From positions 1,922,001 to 1,986,000 of the forward strand of contig CAWBTA010000006.1 in NCBI GenBank assembly GCA_963791625.1: a stretch of 64,000 nt of DNA. The letters run 5' to 3'. A program made the position numbers and the translations under genes. The stretch's first letter is position 1, and each line of letters opens with the position of its first letter. The notes below the pieces were generated by a model. The model did no database searches and had not been told where the DNA came from. It saw only the letters and a program-made list of their open reading frames with translations. This document shows positions 1 to 7,730 of the stretch, piece by piece. The stretch comes from JANMCE01 sp963791625. Its GTDB lineage: Bacteria; Actinomycetota; Acidimicrobiia; Acidimicrobiales; Ilumatobacteraceae.

Positions 1-2
1 CC

Positions 3-251
3 TACATCAGTGTTGTGTCGATGTACGTCGCGTTCTTCGCCTGGTACTCCGGCCTCGCCATGGGTGGCGTTGCCCGCGTCAGCCAGATACAGCTTCTGCA
101 ACCGGTGATGAGTCTGGTCTGGGCCGCGATCTTCCTCCACGAGCACATTGATGCGCTCATCGCCGTCGTGGCCCTCATCGTCTTGATCTCCGTCTTCGGC
201 TCGAAGCGTTCCGCCATCGCCGCGCATAGCACTGGTCCAATCGCGCGTTAG
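3..251 (+). CDS. EamA/DMT-family transporter, C-terminal part (cut by window edge)
   Basis: The frame is open from the first bases and encodes the last 82 residues of a membrane protein. A hydrophobic helix with small residues is followed by a motif around LLQPVMSLVWAAIFLHE, typical of the last helices of EamA (drug/metabolite transporter) proteins, where a Pro-containing helix precedes a short acidic loop and the final helix. After the last helix comes a short polar tail (SKRSAIAAHS). The substrate cannot be deduced. The gene converges on dapA with about 90 bp between stops, in which I see no clear terminator. Family assignment rests on the C-terminus only. Confidence 0.6.
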   Translation, partial: YISVVSMYVAFFAWYSGLAMGGVARVSQIQLLQPVMSLVWAAIFLHEHIDALIAVVALIVLISVFGSKRSAIAAHSTGPIAR

Positions 252-343
252 GACGAAGGTAAGCAGTCCACGGACCCCGATCGGTATTTTAAAGCGCGAA
301 TGAGCGGCGGGTTATGAGTGGTAGAGGCCACTGTGGCCCCTCG

Positions 344-1258
344 TCAGGTTGGGCGGGCGGGGAAGGTTTCGCGGTTGCGGAGGAGGTTGGCCCACACCTC
401 ACGGGCGCGGGGTTCGAGCCAGTCGGGGGCGTTGCCCATGGGGAGGCGGGCTTGGCCGACCTTCATGCCGAAGGTGCGCAACATCGCCTTCGATGGCAGC
501 GGATTCGGGGCTTCGTCGCCGGTCTCGAAGGCGAAGCTTTCGAGCATACGGGCGTTCACGACGCGGGCACCTTCGAGGTCACCCTTTTCGAGCAGTGCAA
601 ACATGTGCTGATGATCATCGGCCGTCCAATGGGTGGCTACACCGACGGCACCGACCGCCCCGACCGCGAGCAGCGGAAGCGTCAACGCATCATCACCGGA
701 GTACACCTCAAAGCCTTCCGGCGCCTGCGTGATCAGGCCAGCCGTTTCTCCAGGGTTGCCAGCGGCATCCTTCAATGCAACGATGTTCGTTACCTCACGA
801 GCGAGCTTCAACAGAGTGGCCGTCGCCATCTTGCGACCGGTACGAATGGGGATGTCATACATCATCACGGGCAACGTGGTGGCCGCGGCGATGGCCCGCA
901 TATGACCGTCGATACCCGCCTGCGACGGCCGGTTGTAATACGGCCCAACCGCCAGGATTCCGGCAACGCCCACACGCTCGGCTTCCTTCGAGAGATGGAC
1001 CGAGTGCGCCGTATCGTTCGAGCCGGAACCGGCGATGACGGGCACGGTGACGGCCTCGGCCACGGCGGCCCACATGCTGATCTTTTCGTCCTCGGACAGC
1101 GCCGGGGCCTCACCTGTCGTGCCGGTGACAACCAGACCCTGGTTACCGTTGTCGACCAGCCAGCGGGCCAGATCGCGAGCGGCGTCGAGGTCGAGCGCAC
1201 CGTTCTCGTCGAACGGGGTGACCATGGCGGTGAGGACGTTGCCGAATCGGGCGTTCAT
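344..1258 (-). CDS. dapA: 4-hydroxy-tetrahydrodipicolinate synthase
   Basis: Condenses pyruvate with aspartate semialdehyde, the first committed step of lysine and diaminopimelate synthesis in the cytoplasm. The 304 residues match the usual length of this TIM-barrel enzyme. GTTGE at 46-50 is the substrate-binding loop, Tyr134 in MMYDIP is the proton-relay tyrosine and Lys163 in ALKDAAGN is the Schiff-base lysine. dapB lies 5.6 kb away on the same strand rather than adjacent. No partner gene is close enough to suggest an operon. Confidence 0.95.
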   Translation of the reverse strand: MNARFGNVLTAMVTPFDENGALDLDAARDLARWLVDNGNQGLVVTGTTGEAPALSEDEKISMWAAVAEAVTVPVIAGSGSNDTAHSVHLSKEAERVGVAGILAVGPYYNRPSQAGIDGHMRAIAAATTLPVMMYDIPIRTGRKMATATLLKLAREVTNIVALKDAAGNPGETAGLITQAPEGFEVYSGDDALTLPLLAVGAVGAVGVATHWTADDHQHMFALLEKGDLEGARVVNARMLESFAFETGDEAPNPLPSKAMLRTFGMKVGQARLPMGNAPDWLEPRAREVWANLLRNRETFPARPT

Positions 1259-1298
1259 GCCCCCGAATCTACTCGCCGCCGCCGATGACCCAAACGAT

Positions 1299-1918
1299 TT
1301 AGAAGCTGCCCTCCTCGGCGCGGTCGATCTTCTGGGTGAGTAGAAGATCCTCGTGGAGTTCCATCCACACGTCGTGGAACGAGCCGCACATCACGCCGGT
1401 GAACATCTTGGTCTCGCCCGCGTGCACCGCCTTTACGGTGTGCACCAACCGGGGTGCGTAACCGGTGAATCGCACGGCAACAGCACCAAAACCTCCAACG
1501 ACCGGCTGAGACCGCTCGTTGAGGTGGCTGAGGCGATCGAGAATGGCTTTGTCGTAGGCGACATCGCTGTGGTCGTTGGTTTCGCCGTCCTTGAGCTGCC
1601 AGTCGTTGCAGAGCTGCTTGAGTTCCTCATTCAGTTCCAGAAACGTCGGGTAATGCTTGTGAATGCCATCGCGGAAACCATCGCGGCTGGCATCAGCCTC
1701 CAAAAGTCCTCGTGCGCGGCGCGACCATCGGGCGTCAGCTGCCACAGCCCCCGCGCCTCACGAAACATGGCATGGCCGTCGGTGACCAGGGCATCGAGGT
1801 GCTCCTGGACATGATCGGGTTCGAAACCGGTGAGCTCACAGAGGCCGTCAACCTTTACAAATCCCTTGATTTTCAGAGCGTGATGAACAACAAAACGAGG
1901 GTCAGAAGCATGCGCCAT
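1299..1918 (-). pseudogene. Winged-helix (MarR-like) protein, split by a one-base deletion
   Basis: The N-terminal half (from ATG at 1918) reads as a winged-helix domain: helix, turn, helix around KVDGLCELTGFEPDHVQEHL, then a wing ending TPDGRAAHEDF. The frame then runs on into nonsense, while another frame continues sensibly from LEADASRDG through a helical C-terminal domain to the stop at 1299. One extra T in the run of four A (plus strand) at 1702-1705 would join them as HEDF-LEADASRDG and give 206 residues. It is therefore either an assembly error or a very fresh pseudogene. It follows the di-iron protein gene on the same strand after a 65-bp gap. The specific function is unknown. Confidence 0.7.
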
Positions 1919-1983
1919 GTGACAAACGCTACAGATTCAGCGTGATCTCAGGCAACCTGTCGTTCCGTCGAGGAGAACAACCT

Positions 1984-3087
1984 TCAGGCCTCGGAACCCA
2001 GGGCCAGGGCGTCCATCTCTTCAGTGGTGTCGGCCCAGTCCTCGAACTGGATCACGTTCATTTCCTCGAAGCGATGGCGCAGCCACTTGTCGTTGCGGTC
2101 AAGCAGACCGAGCTTCTTGCAGTTAGGGACGATCTTGGAGAAGAGCATCTGCTGGAACAGGTCGCGGCCCGGGTCGGCCAGGATGACGGGGATGACGTCA
2201 CGGGGGCGAACACCCATGCGGTCCCATACTTCCTGCGACAAGAAGCGGTCGCGCATGCGGACCGCGGCCTCGAAGGCGAACTCCTGACGGACCATCATTT
2301 CGGCGTCGCTCATGCCCTCGTAGACCTCTTTGAGGCTGAGCACACCGAAGGCAACGTGGCGGGCCTCGTCACTCATGACATAGCGGAGCAACTTCTTGAG
2401 CAGCGGCTCGGAGGTGATCTGATGCTGAAAGCCGAACGCAGCCAGCGCCAGCCCTTCCACCATGATCTGCATACCGAGGTAGGTCATGTCCCAACGGCTG
2501 TCGTTGACGATGTCGTCAAGCAGCATGCGCAGATGCGCGTTGATGGGGTAGTTGCCCGACAGCTTTTCGTTCAGATAGCGACCGAACACCTCAACGTGGC
2601 GAGCCTCATCGACCACCTGGGTGGAGGCATAGAGTTTGGCGTCGTACCACGGGACGGTCTCGACGATCTTGGCGGTGCAAATGAGGGCGCCCTGCTCACC
2701 GTGGAGAAACTGTGACAGCGTCCAGTTCTGGCTCTGCACGCCGAACTCAAGCCACTCCTTGTTGCCCCACTTCTCGACCGGAGTGCCAACGTAGAGATCG
2801 GCCGTATAGCCCGTACCGATGGCAGCCTGGTTCTCAACGACGACCTTTTCCTGGTCGACGTCGGTGTCCCACGGCAGGTCGGTGGTGGAGTTCCATTGGC
2901 CGACCTTGGCCTTTTCGTACAGCTTGCGAAGATGCGGACGCTGCAGCGAGTAATCCCATGTGAACAACGTGTCGGCGTTGTTCTTCACGATGTGCTCGCC
3001 ACCGGTGTCGGTGTTGATGATGTCGAGAATCGCTTCCAGATCGTTGATCTCGTCGCGCCCGATGATTTCGTTGTTGGTAAGGGTCAT
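1984..3087 (-). CDS. Ferritin-like di-iron protein (putative oxygenase)
   Basis: A 367-residue all-helical protein with the ligand pattern of the ferritin/ribonucleotide-reductase-R2-like superfamily: Glu131 in FLHGEQG, E161xxH164 in VVDEARHVEVF, Glu211 in MVEGLALAAF and E241xxH244 in MSDEARHVAFG. Two DEARH motifs about 80 residues apart indicate a dinuclear iron or manganese centre of oxygenase or oxidase type (AurF/PaaA-like rather than iron-storing). The substrate cannot be read from sequence. A TetR gene ends 5 bp upstream on the same strand, so the two are probably one transcript controlled by the operator before that regulator. The neighbouring acyl-CoA ligase may belong to the same pathway, but that is inference. 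Confidence 0.75.
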   Translation of the reverse strand: MTLTNNEIIGRDEINDLEAILDIINTDTGGEHIVKNNADTLFTWDYSLQRPHLRKLYEKAKVGQWNSTTDLPWDTDVDQEKVVVENQAAIGTGYTADLYVGTPVEKWGNKEWLEFGVQSQNWTLSQFLHGEQGALICTAKIVETVPWYDAKLYASTQVVDEARHVEVFGRYLNEKLSGNYPINAHLRMLLDDIVNDSRWDMTYLGMQIMVEGLALAAFGFQHQITSEPLLKKLLRYVMSDEARHVAFGVLSLKEVYEGMSDAEMMVRQEFAFEAAVRMRDRFLSQEVWDRMGVRPRDVIPVILADPGRDLFQQMLFSKIVPNCKKLGLLDRNDKWLRHRFEEMNVIQFEDWADTTEEMDALALGSEA

Positions 3088-3092
3088 CTCAG

Positions 3093-3692
3093 TTACCTCG
3101 TGATGGTCGTGTCGGTCGAAAATGCGGGGAGGACAAACGCCCTTGCGAACGACCGCGCCGACTTGTGGTCGGCCAGATCGACGTGATCTGAAGGGGTGAA
3201 GAAGTAGGAGAGCACCACACGGACCATCCAGTCGGCGAGGTGGTGGGCTTGCTCGGCATCGATGAATCGAGCGACCCGGGGCTGCAGGAAGGCCGACGCG
3301 GCGGCGATGATGCGGGGCTGATCGGCGAAGCCAATACTGGCCAACACTTCGCCCGGTCGAGCGGCCAGCATCATCTGCAGGCGATCATCGGTGCGGAGCG
3401 CGACCGTAGCTTCAACGAGGATACCGACGACCAGTTCCTCAAGCGTGTCGGAGGCCTGCACGTGCACGTCGAGATCGGCAAAGAACGCCAGCGTCTCGGT
3501 CTGGCGGATGGCCTCGAACAACACATCTTTGCCGCCGGGGAACAGGCGGTAAAGCGTGGCGCGAGAGATGCCGGCCTCAGTCGCGATGTCATCAACGGTT
3601 ACCTTGGCGATGCCCCACCTGTCGACACAACGCACGGCTGCCGCCAGAACGCGGCCCTCCGGCATGGTGAGGTCAAATGTGGCGTTCGGCAC
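3093..3692 (-). CDS. TetR/AcrR-family transcriptional regulator
   Basis: 199 residues, usual TetR length. The N-terminal helix-turn-helix (about residues 30-58) reads KVTVDDIATEAGISRATLYR followed by LFPGGKDVLFEAI, a textbook TetR DNA-binding domain; the rest is the helical ligand-binding and dimer domain. The start chosen is the GTG at 3692. An ATG 27 bases further in is possible but would leave no room between promoter and start. The gene sits 5 bp upstream of the di-iron protein gene and is preceded by a palindrome in its own promoter, so autorepression plus control of the di-iron protein is likely. The inducer is unknown. Confidence 0.88.
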   Translation of the reverse strand: MPNATFDLTMPEGRVLAAAVRCVDRWGIAKVTVDDIATEAGISRATLYRLFPGGKDVLFEAIRQTETLAFFADLDVHVQASDTLEELVVGILVEATVALRTDDRLQMMLAARPGEVLASIGFADQPRIIAAASAFLQPRVARFIDAEQAHHLADWMVRVVLSYFFTPSDHVDLADHKSARSFARAFVLPAFSTDTTITR

Positions 3693-3728
3693 AAGTGAGA
3701 CACTAAGACACTTTGTGTCTCAATGCAA
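3690..3728 (-). promoter_or_regulatory. TetR-autoregulated promoter with operator between -35 and -10
   Basis: Reading leftwards, a -35-like TTGCAT (3728-3723), a 17-base spacer and a -10-like TAGTGT (3705-3700) precede the GTG of the TetR gene by 7 bases. The arms TGAGACAC (3696-3703) and GTGTCTCA (3715-3722) form an 8-bp inverted repeat, with an inner repeat AGACAC-TTT-GTGTCT. The repeat therefore overlaps spacer and -10. The spacing suggests a transcript starting at or next to the GTG. Both hexamers are imperfect, so the promoter is a prediction. Confidence 0.6.
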
Positions 3729-3744
3729 CGCGCGAAACCGATCT

Positions 3745-5385
3745 TTACGAGAGTTTGTAGTCGGCGAAGCGCTCCCGGAGCGTTTTCTTGGAGAACTTCC
3801 CGACGCTGGTTTTGGGGACCTCGGTGATGAACTCCACGGCGTCGGGCAGCTGCCACTTGGCCAGACGAGGGCGCAGAAACTCGATGACCTCCTCGCTCGT
3901 CAGGGTCTCGCCTTCCTTTACCACCACGCAGGCGAGCGGGCGCTCGTCCCACTTCGGGTGAGGCACGCCAACGACCGCCGCCTCCACGATCTTCGGGTGC
4001 GCCATCAGCTCGTTCTCGATGTCTACCGACGAGATCCACTCGCCACCCGATTTGATCAGATCCTTCGTGCGATCGACCAGACGCACATAACCCTCGGGGT
4101 CGATCACGGCCACATCGCCGGTTCGAAGGTAGCCGTCGGAGGTGAAGCTCTCATCGGAGCGCGGGTCGTTGTAGTACGCCTTGGCTATCCACGGCCCCTT
4201 CACCTGCAGTTCGCCGCTGGTCACGCCGTCCCACGGAAGCTCATTGGTGGTGTCGGGCTCCACAATGCGACCGGTGACGCCCGTGATGAACAGACCCTGG
4301 GCGGCGCGGTAGTCGGCCTGTTCGTCCTGGCTGAGGTGGGAAAGGTTGGTCTTGATGCGGCCAATGGATGCGATCGGGTTGGTCTCCGTCATGCCCCAGC
4401 CCTGCAGAATCGGTAGCCCGATCGTTTCGCGGTAGCGCTCCGACAACGCCTTGGGCACCGCGGACCCTCCGCACATGACGGCGCGCAGACTCGACAGGTC
4501 ACGGCCGACCAGATGATCAAGCGCCCCCATCCAAATCGTCGGCACCCCGGCGCACATGGTGACCTTCTGGTCAACGATGAGGTCGGCGATGGCTTTGGGC
4601 GAAAGGTCTGGACCGGGCATGACCAGCGCGGCACCGGCGCCGACGCAGGCATGCGGAAGGCCCCACGAGTTGGCGTGGAACATGGGCACCACGGGCAGGA
4701 TGGTGTCGTCCTCGCCCACGCCAAGCGCGTCGCGGGTCTGGATGCCAATGGAGTGCATGTAGCAACTGCGATGGCTGTAGACAACGCCCTTGGGATTGCC
4801 TGTTGTGCCGCTGGTGTAGCACATGGCTGCGGCTTCGCCCTCGTCGTTCGCCGTCCATTCCACCTCAGTTGCATCTGCAAGTAACTGCTCGTAGTCGTGA
4901 ACCTGAATGTGGGCGGGTGCGTCGGGCACGGCACCCTTGTGGTCGTCCATGATGACGACGTGGCGAACCGTCGTCATGGTGGGCAGCAGCGGGAAGAGCA
5001 GACCAGCGACCGACTTATCGCAGAAGATCACTTCATCCTCAGCGTGATTTGCGATATAGGTGAGCTGCTCGGGGAACAGTCGGATATTGAGTGTGTGCAA
5101 CACCCGGCCGCTGCAGGGCGCCGCGAAGTACAGCTCAAGGTGCCGGGCGGTGTTCCACGCGAACGTGGCCACGCGCCCGTCGGCAGAGATGCCGAGGTTG
5201 TTCAAGACGCCTCCGAGGCGGCGGGTGCGCTTGGCCCAATCGGAGTAGTTCACCACTTCGAGGCCAGCCGGCGTGGACGTGGTGACGGTCTTCGTGCCGA
5301 ACAGCCTCTCGGCCCGATCAAAAAGTGAGTGAGCAACAACGGCTCGTCTTGCATCAAACCACGCATGGAATCCCCCAGCTCGCAT
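3745..5385 (-). CDS. Long-chain fatty-acid--CoA ligase (AMP-binding)
   Basis: Activates a carboxylic acid, probably a fatty acid, to its CoA thioester through an acyl-AMP. From the ATG at 5385 it has 546 residues, normal for FadD-type ligases. The P-loop YTSGTTGNPKG is at 190-200, the GWGMTE adenine motif lies mid-protein, the hinge region contains YLRTGDVAVID and KDLIKSGGEW, and the catalytic lysine is in PKTSVGKF near residue 530. The same frame stays open upstream to 6060, but that part lies antisense to a real gene and has no family similarity, so 5385 is preferred. The start has only a weak ribosome-binding site. Confidence 0.9.
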   Translation of the reverse strand: MRAGGFHAWFDARRAVVAHSLFDRAERLFGTKTVTTSTPAGLEVVNYSDWAKRTRRLGGVLNNLGISADGRVATFAWNTARHLELYFAAPCSGRVLHTLNIRLFPEQLTYIANHAEDEVIFCDKSVAGLLFPLLPTMTTVRHVVIMDDHKGAVPDAPAHIQVHDYEQLLADATEVEWTANDEGEAAAMCYTSGTTGNPKGVVYSHRSCYMHSIGIQTRDALGVGEDDTILPVVPMFHANSWGLPHACVGAGAALVMPGPDLSPKAIADLIVDQKVTMCAGVPTIWMGALDHLVGRDLSSLRAVMCGGSAVPKALSERYRETIGLPILQGWGMTETNPIASIGRIKTNLSHLSQDEQADYRAAQGLFITGVTGRIVEPDTTNELPWDGVTSGELQVKGPWIAKAYYNDPRSDESFTSDGYLRTGDVAVIDPEGYVRLVDRTKDLIKSGGEWISSVDIENELMAHPKIVEAAVVGVPHPKWDERPLACVVVKEGETLTSEEVIEFLRPRLAKWQLPDAVEFITEVPKTSVGKFSKKTLRERFADYKLS

Positions 5386-5467
5386 GTACCTGTCCGCACG
5401 ATAATCGTTCTGTCGAGCGCGTGACGCCCACCAGGCGCTGCAAGGTTGCCAGTAGCATCGGTCCATC

Positions 5468-6139
5468 ATGTCTGATGTTGTGTTGCCCAAGCCGCCCGCC
5501 GATCGACGGCTCACGCTGCTCGGCACCGCCGTTGGCATCTCGTTCATCGTGGCCAATGTCGGCACGATCCTGTCGGCCAAACTGGTCAAGTCGCACCCTG
5601 CGATCCTTCTCGCACTGTCATCGCGAAATCGGCATCTGTTACTCGTCAAAGGTACCGGCATTGGCATTGTGCCGTTCGCTCTCATTCCACTTGTGCGTCT
5701 CGGAGGCGTAGCGCTGGCGTACTTCCTGCTCGCCCGCGAGTACGGCGAAAAAGGTAAGGCCTGGATGGAGCGCGAAGCAGGTGGGCTGCCTGGCACCGTC
5801 GGGTGGGCTGAGCGGTTGTTCGACAAGATCGGGCCAACGGCCCTCATCCTGTTCGCCGGCTCGCAACTCGCTTGGCTGATGGCTGGGCTGCGCCGCATCT
5901 CGGTCAAGACGTTCGTGATCTTTGAAGTGATCGGCATTCTTGTGCGGGTGGTGTTCTTCTGGTTCCTCGGCGAGCGCTTCAAACCGCAGATCGAGAGCTT
6001 CCTCAAGGTCATCGGCAAGTTCACGTTACCGCTCACCGTGCTTCTCATTGCGACGGTCATCTATCAAACCTCGAAGTCAATGAAGCGCATGGAAGCGCAA
6101 CAGGCCAAGAACACATCATCCGAAGGAGACACGCCATGA
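5468..6139 (+). CDS. Small membrane protein, possibly DedA/VTT-like
   Basis: 223 residues with about four hydrophobic segments: TLLGTAVGISFIVANVGTIL near 15-35, GIGIVPFALIPLVRLGGVAL near 65-85, PTALILFAGSQLAWLMAGL near 125-145, then two close helices (FVIFEVIGILVRVVFFWFL and FTLPLTVLLIATVIY). The pattern (a stretch LLALSSRNRHLLL, a Pro-rich helix, then REYGEK) resembles DedA/SNARE-associated membrane proteins of Actinobacteria, but the match is loose. Its stop overlaps the start of the SDR gene (ATGA), so the two are co-translated. The promoter region is shared divergently with the acyl-CoA ligase. Confidence 0.6.
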   Translation: MSDVVLPKPPADRRLTLLGTAVGISFIVANVGTILSAKLVKSHPAILLALSSRNRHLLLVKGTGIGIVPFALIPLVRLGGVALAYFLLAREYGEKGKAWMEREAGGLPGTVGWAERLFDKIGPTALILFAGSQLAWLMAGLRRISVKTFVIFEVIGILVRVVFFWFLGERFKPQIESFLKVIGKFTLPLTVLLIATVIYQTSKSMKRMEAQQAKNTSSEGDTP

Positions 6140-6870
6140 CTCGCACCGCTGTGGTTACCGGAGCATCGAGCGGCATTGGCGCCGCCACGGCGCGGGCGCT
6201 TGCGGGCGCCGGGTTCGATGTTGTGGTTGGTGCTCGCCGGATCGAGCAATTAGAAGATGTGGCCGGTCCGATCGGGGCCCGAGCGCTGCCGCTCGACGTG
6301 ACCGACAAGGACAGCGTCGCGGCATTCTGCGACGCCATTCCAGCGTGCGATGTGCTCGTGAACAACGCTGGCGGGGCGATGGGGCTTGAGCCGATTCGCA
6401 CTATCAGCGAGGACGACTGGACCTGGATGTACGAGACCAATGTGCTCGGTACGTTGCGGGTCACGCAAGGCTTGCTGCCGAAGCTGGAAGCCTCAGGCGA
6501 TGGTCTTATCGTGATGATGGGCTCGGTCGCAGGCTTCGAGGTGTACCCGGGTGGCGGTGGCTATCACGCCGCCAAGTTCGCGCTGCGGGCCATGACCCGC
6601 ACGTTGAGGTTGGAGTTGAACGGAGTACCGATCCGCCTCACGGAACTCGACCCGGGCATGGTCGAATCACCGTTCTCCACGGTGCGTTTCAAAGGTGATG
6701 CCGACCGCGCCGCCAAGGTCTACGCCGGCGTCGAAACGCTGAAGCCTGAAGACATCGCAGAAGCGGTGCGTTGGGTGGCAACCCTCCCCCACTATTTCAA
6801 CGTCGACGAAATGACCATCCGCCCCCGCGACCAGTCCGCGGCGCATGTGTTGAACCGCCGACCGGTCTGA
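6136..6870 (+). CDS. Short-chain dehydrogenase/reductase (YdfG-like)
   Basis: 244-residue classical SDR. TGASSGIG at 8-15 binds the nucleotide, VNNAGG at 75-80 is the structural NNAG motif, and the catalytic set is Asn102, Ser130, Tyr143 and Lys147 (YHAAK). An Arg-Arg pair after the second strand (GARRIEQL) suggests NADP(H) preference. The LTELDPGMVES segment resembles the YdfG/serine-3-dehydrogenase subgroup, which acts on 3-hydroxy acids, but the substrate is not certain. Translationally coupled to the upstream membrane protein by a 4-base ATGA overlap. Confidence 0.9.
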   Translation: MTRTAVVTGASSGIGAATARALAGAGFDVVVGARRIEQLEDVAGPIGARALPLDVTDKDSVAAFCDAIPACDVLVNNAGGAMGLEPIRTISEDDWTWMYETNVLGTLRVTQGLLPKLEASGDGLIVMMGSVAGFEVYPGGGGYHAAKFALRAMTRTLRLELNGVPIRLTELDPGMVESPFSTVRFKGDADRAAKVYAGVETLKPEDIAEAVRWVATLPHYFNVDEMTIRPRDQSAAHVLNRRPV

Positions 6871-6876
6871 ATCGAC

Positions 6877-7644
6877 CTAGAAGCCGAGGAGGGCGTCGAG
6901 ACCGACGGTGACGCCTGGCTGGTCGGCGATCTTCTTGGTGGCGAGAAGCACGCCCGGCATGTAGGAGTCCCGGTCGTAGCTGTCTTGGCGGATGATGAGG
7001 GTCTGACCGCGAGTGCCGAACAGCACTTCCTGGTGGGCTTCCAGTCCGCGCATTCGTACTGAGTGGACATGAATGCCGGCCGGACCGACGCCGCCGCGCG
7101 CTCCGGGGTAGACCTCCTGCTTCGTCTTGTCCGGCGCCCACTCGCTCTTGGCTGCAGCCATGCGTTCAACCGTGCGGACAGCCGTTCCGCTCGGTGCGTC
7201 GGCCTTGCCGTCGTGGTGCATTTCGATCACTTCAGCCGACTCAAAGAACGGCGCGGCCAACTCCGCGAAGCGCATCATCAAAACTGCGCTGATAGCGAAG
7301 TTCGGTACGATCATGCAGTTCGATCGTGTGAACGTGTCGTGGAAGAGCGCTAGATCGTCGGCGGTGAAACCCGTGGTACCGACGAGGGCGTGCACGCCGT
7401 GCAGGGCACACCACGCAACATTGGTGCGAGCCGCTTCGAGCACGGTGAAGTCAATGGCTACCTGCACACCAGCGTCAGCCATCGCCTTCGGGTCAGCACT
7501 GACCTCGGTCCCAAGAATCGATCGACCAACCGCGTGCGGGTCAACGGCGGCGACCAGATCCAACTCGGGGTCTGCACCCACGGCCGCACACACGGTCTGG
7601 CCCATCTTGCCGCCTGCACCAAAGACACCTACTCGAATCGTCAT
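6877..7644 (-). CDS. dapB: 4-hydroxy-tetrahydrodipicolinate reductase
   Basis: Reduces the product of DapA with NAD(P)H in the diaminopimelate/lysine pathway. 255 residues. The Rossmann loop GAGGKMG is at 9-15, GTTG at 89-92 contacts cofactor and substrate, and the DapB signature EMHHDGKADAPSGTA at 141-155 carries His143, His144 and catalytic Lys147. It converges with the SDR gene with 6 bp between stops. In many actinobacteria dapB lies just beyond the pnp/M16 peptidase block. Here about 10 kb of accessory genes separates them. Confidence 0.95.
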   Translation of the reverse strand: MTIRVGVFGAGGKMGQTVCAAVGADPELDLVAAVDPHAVGRSILGTEVSADPKAMADAGVQVAIDFTVLEAARTNVAWCALHGVHALVGTTGFTADDLALFHDTFTRSNCMIVPNFAISAVLMMRFAELAAPFFESAEVIEMHHDGKADAPSGTAVRTVERMAAAKSEWAPDKTKQEVYPGARGGVGPAGIHVHSVRMRGLEAHQEVLFGTRGQTLIIRQDSYDRDSYMPGVLLATKKIADQPGVTVGLDALLGF

Positions 7645-7730
7645 GCCCCGACTCTAGACAGCGCCGGCCGCCGACTCTGAAAGATTGAGCCGACGATCAG
7701 GAGTCACCCGGCATTCAGTGTTGGCAAGGT

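Noticed and set aside
252..343. Possible small gene or RNA between the EamA and dapA genes
   Set aside because: No start with a ribosome-binding site and no convincing secondary structure.
5386..6060. Extension of the acyl-CoA ligase frame by 225 codons
   Set aside because: It runs antisense through the membrane-protein gene, which has a good start and ATGA coupling to the SDR gene; the extension has no ligase similarity.
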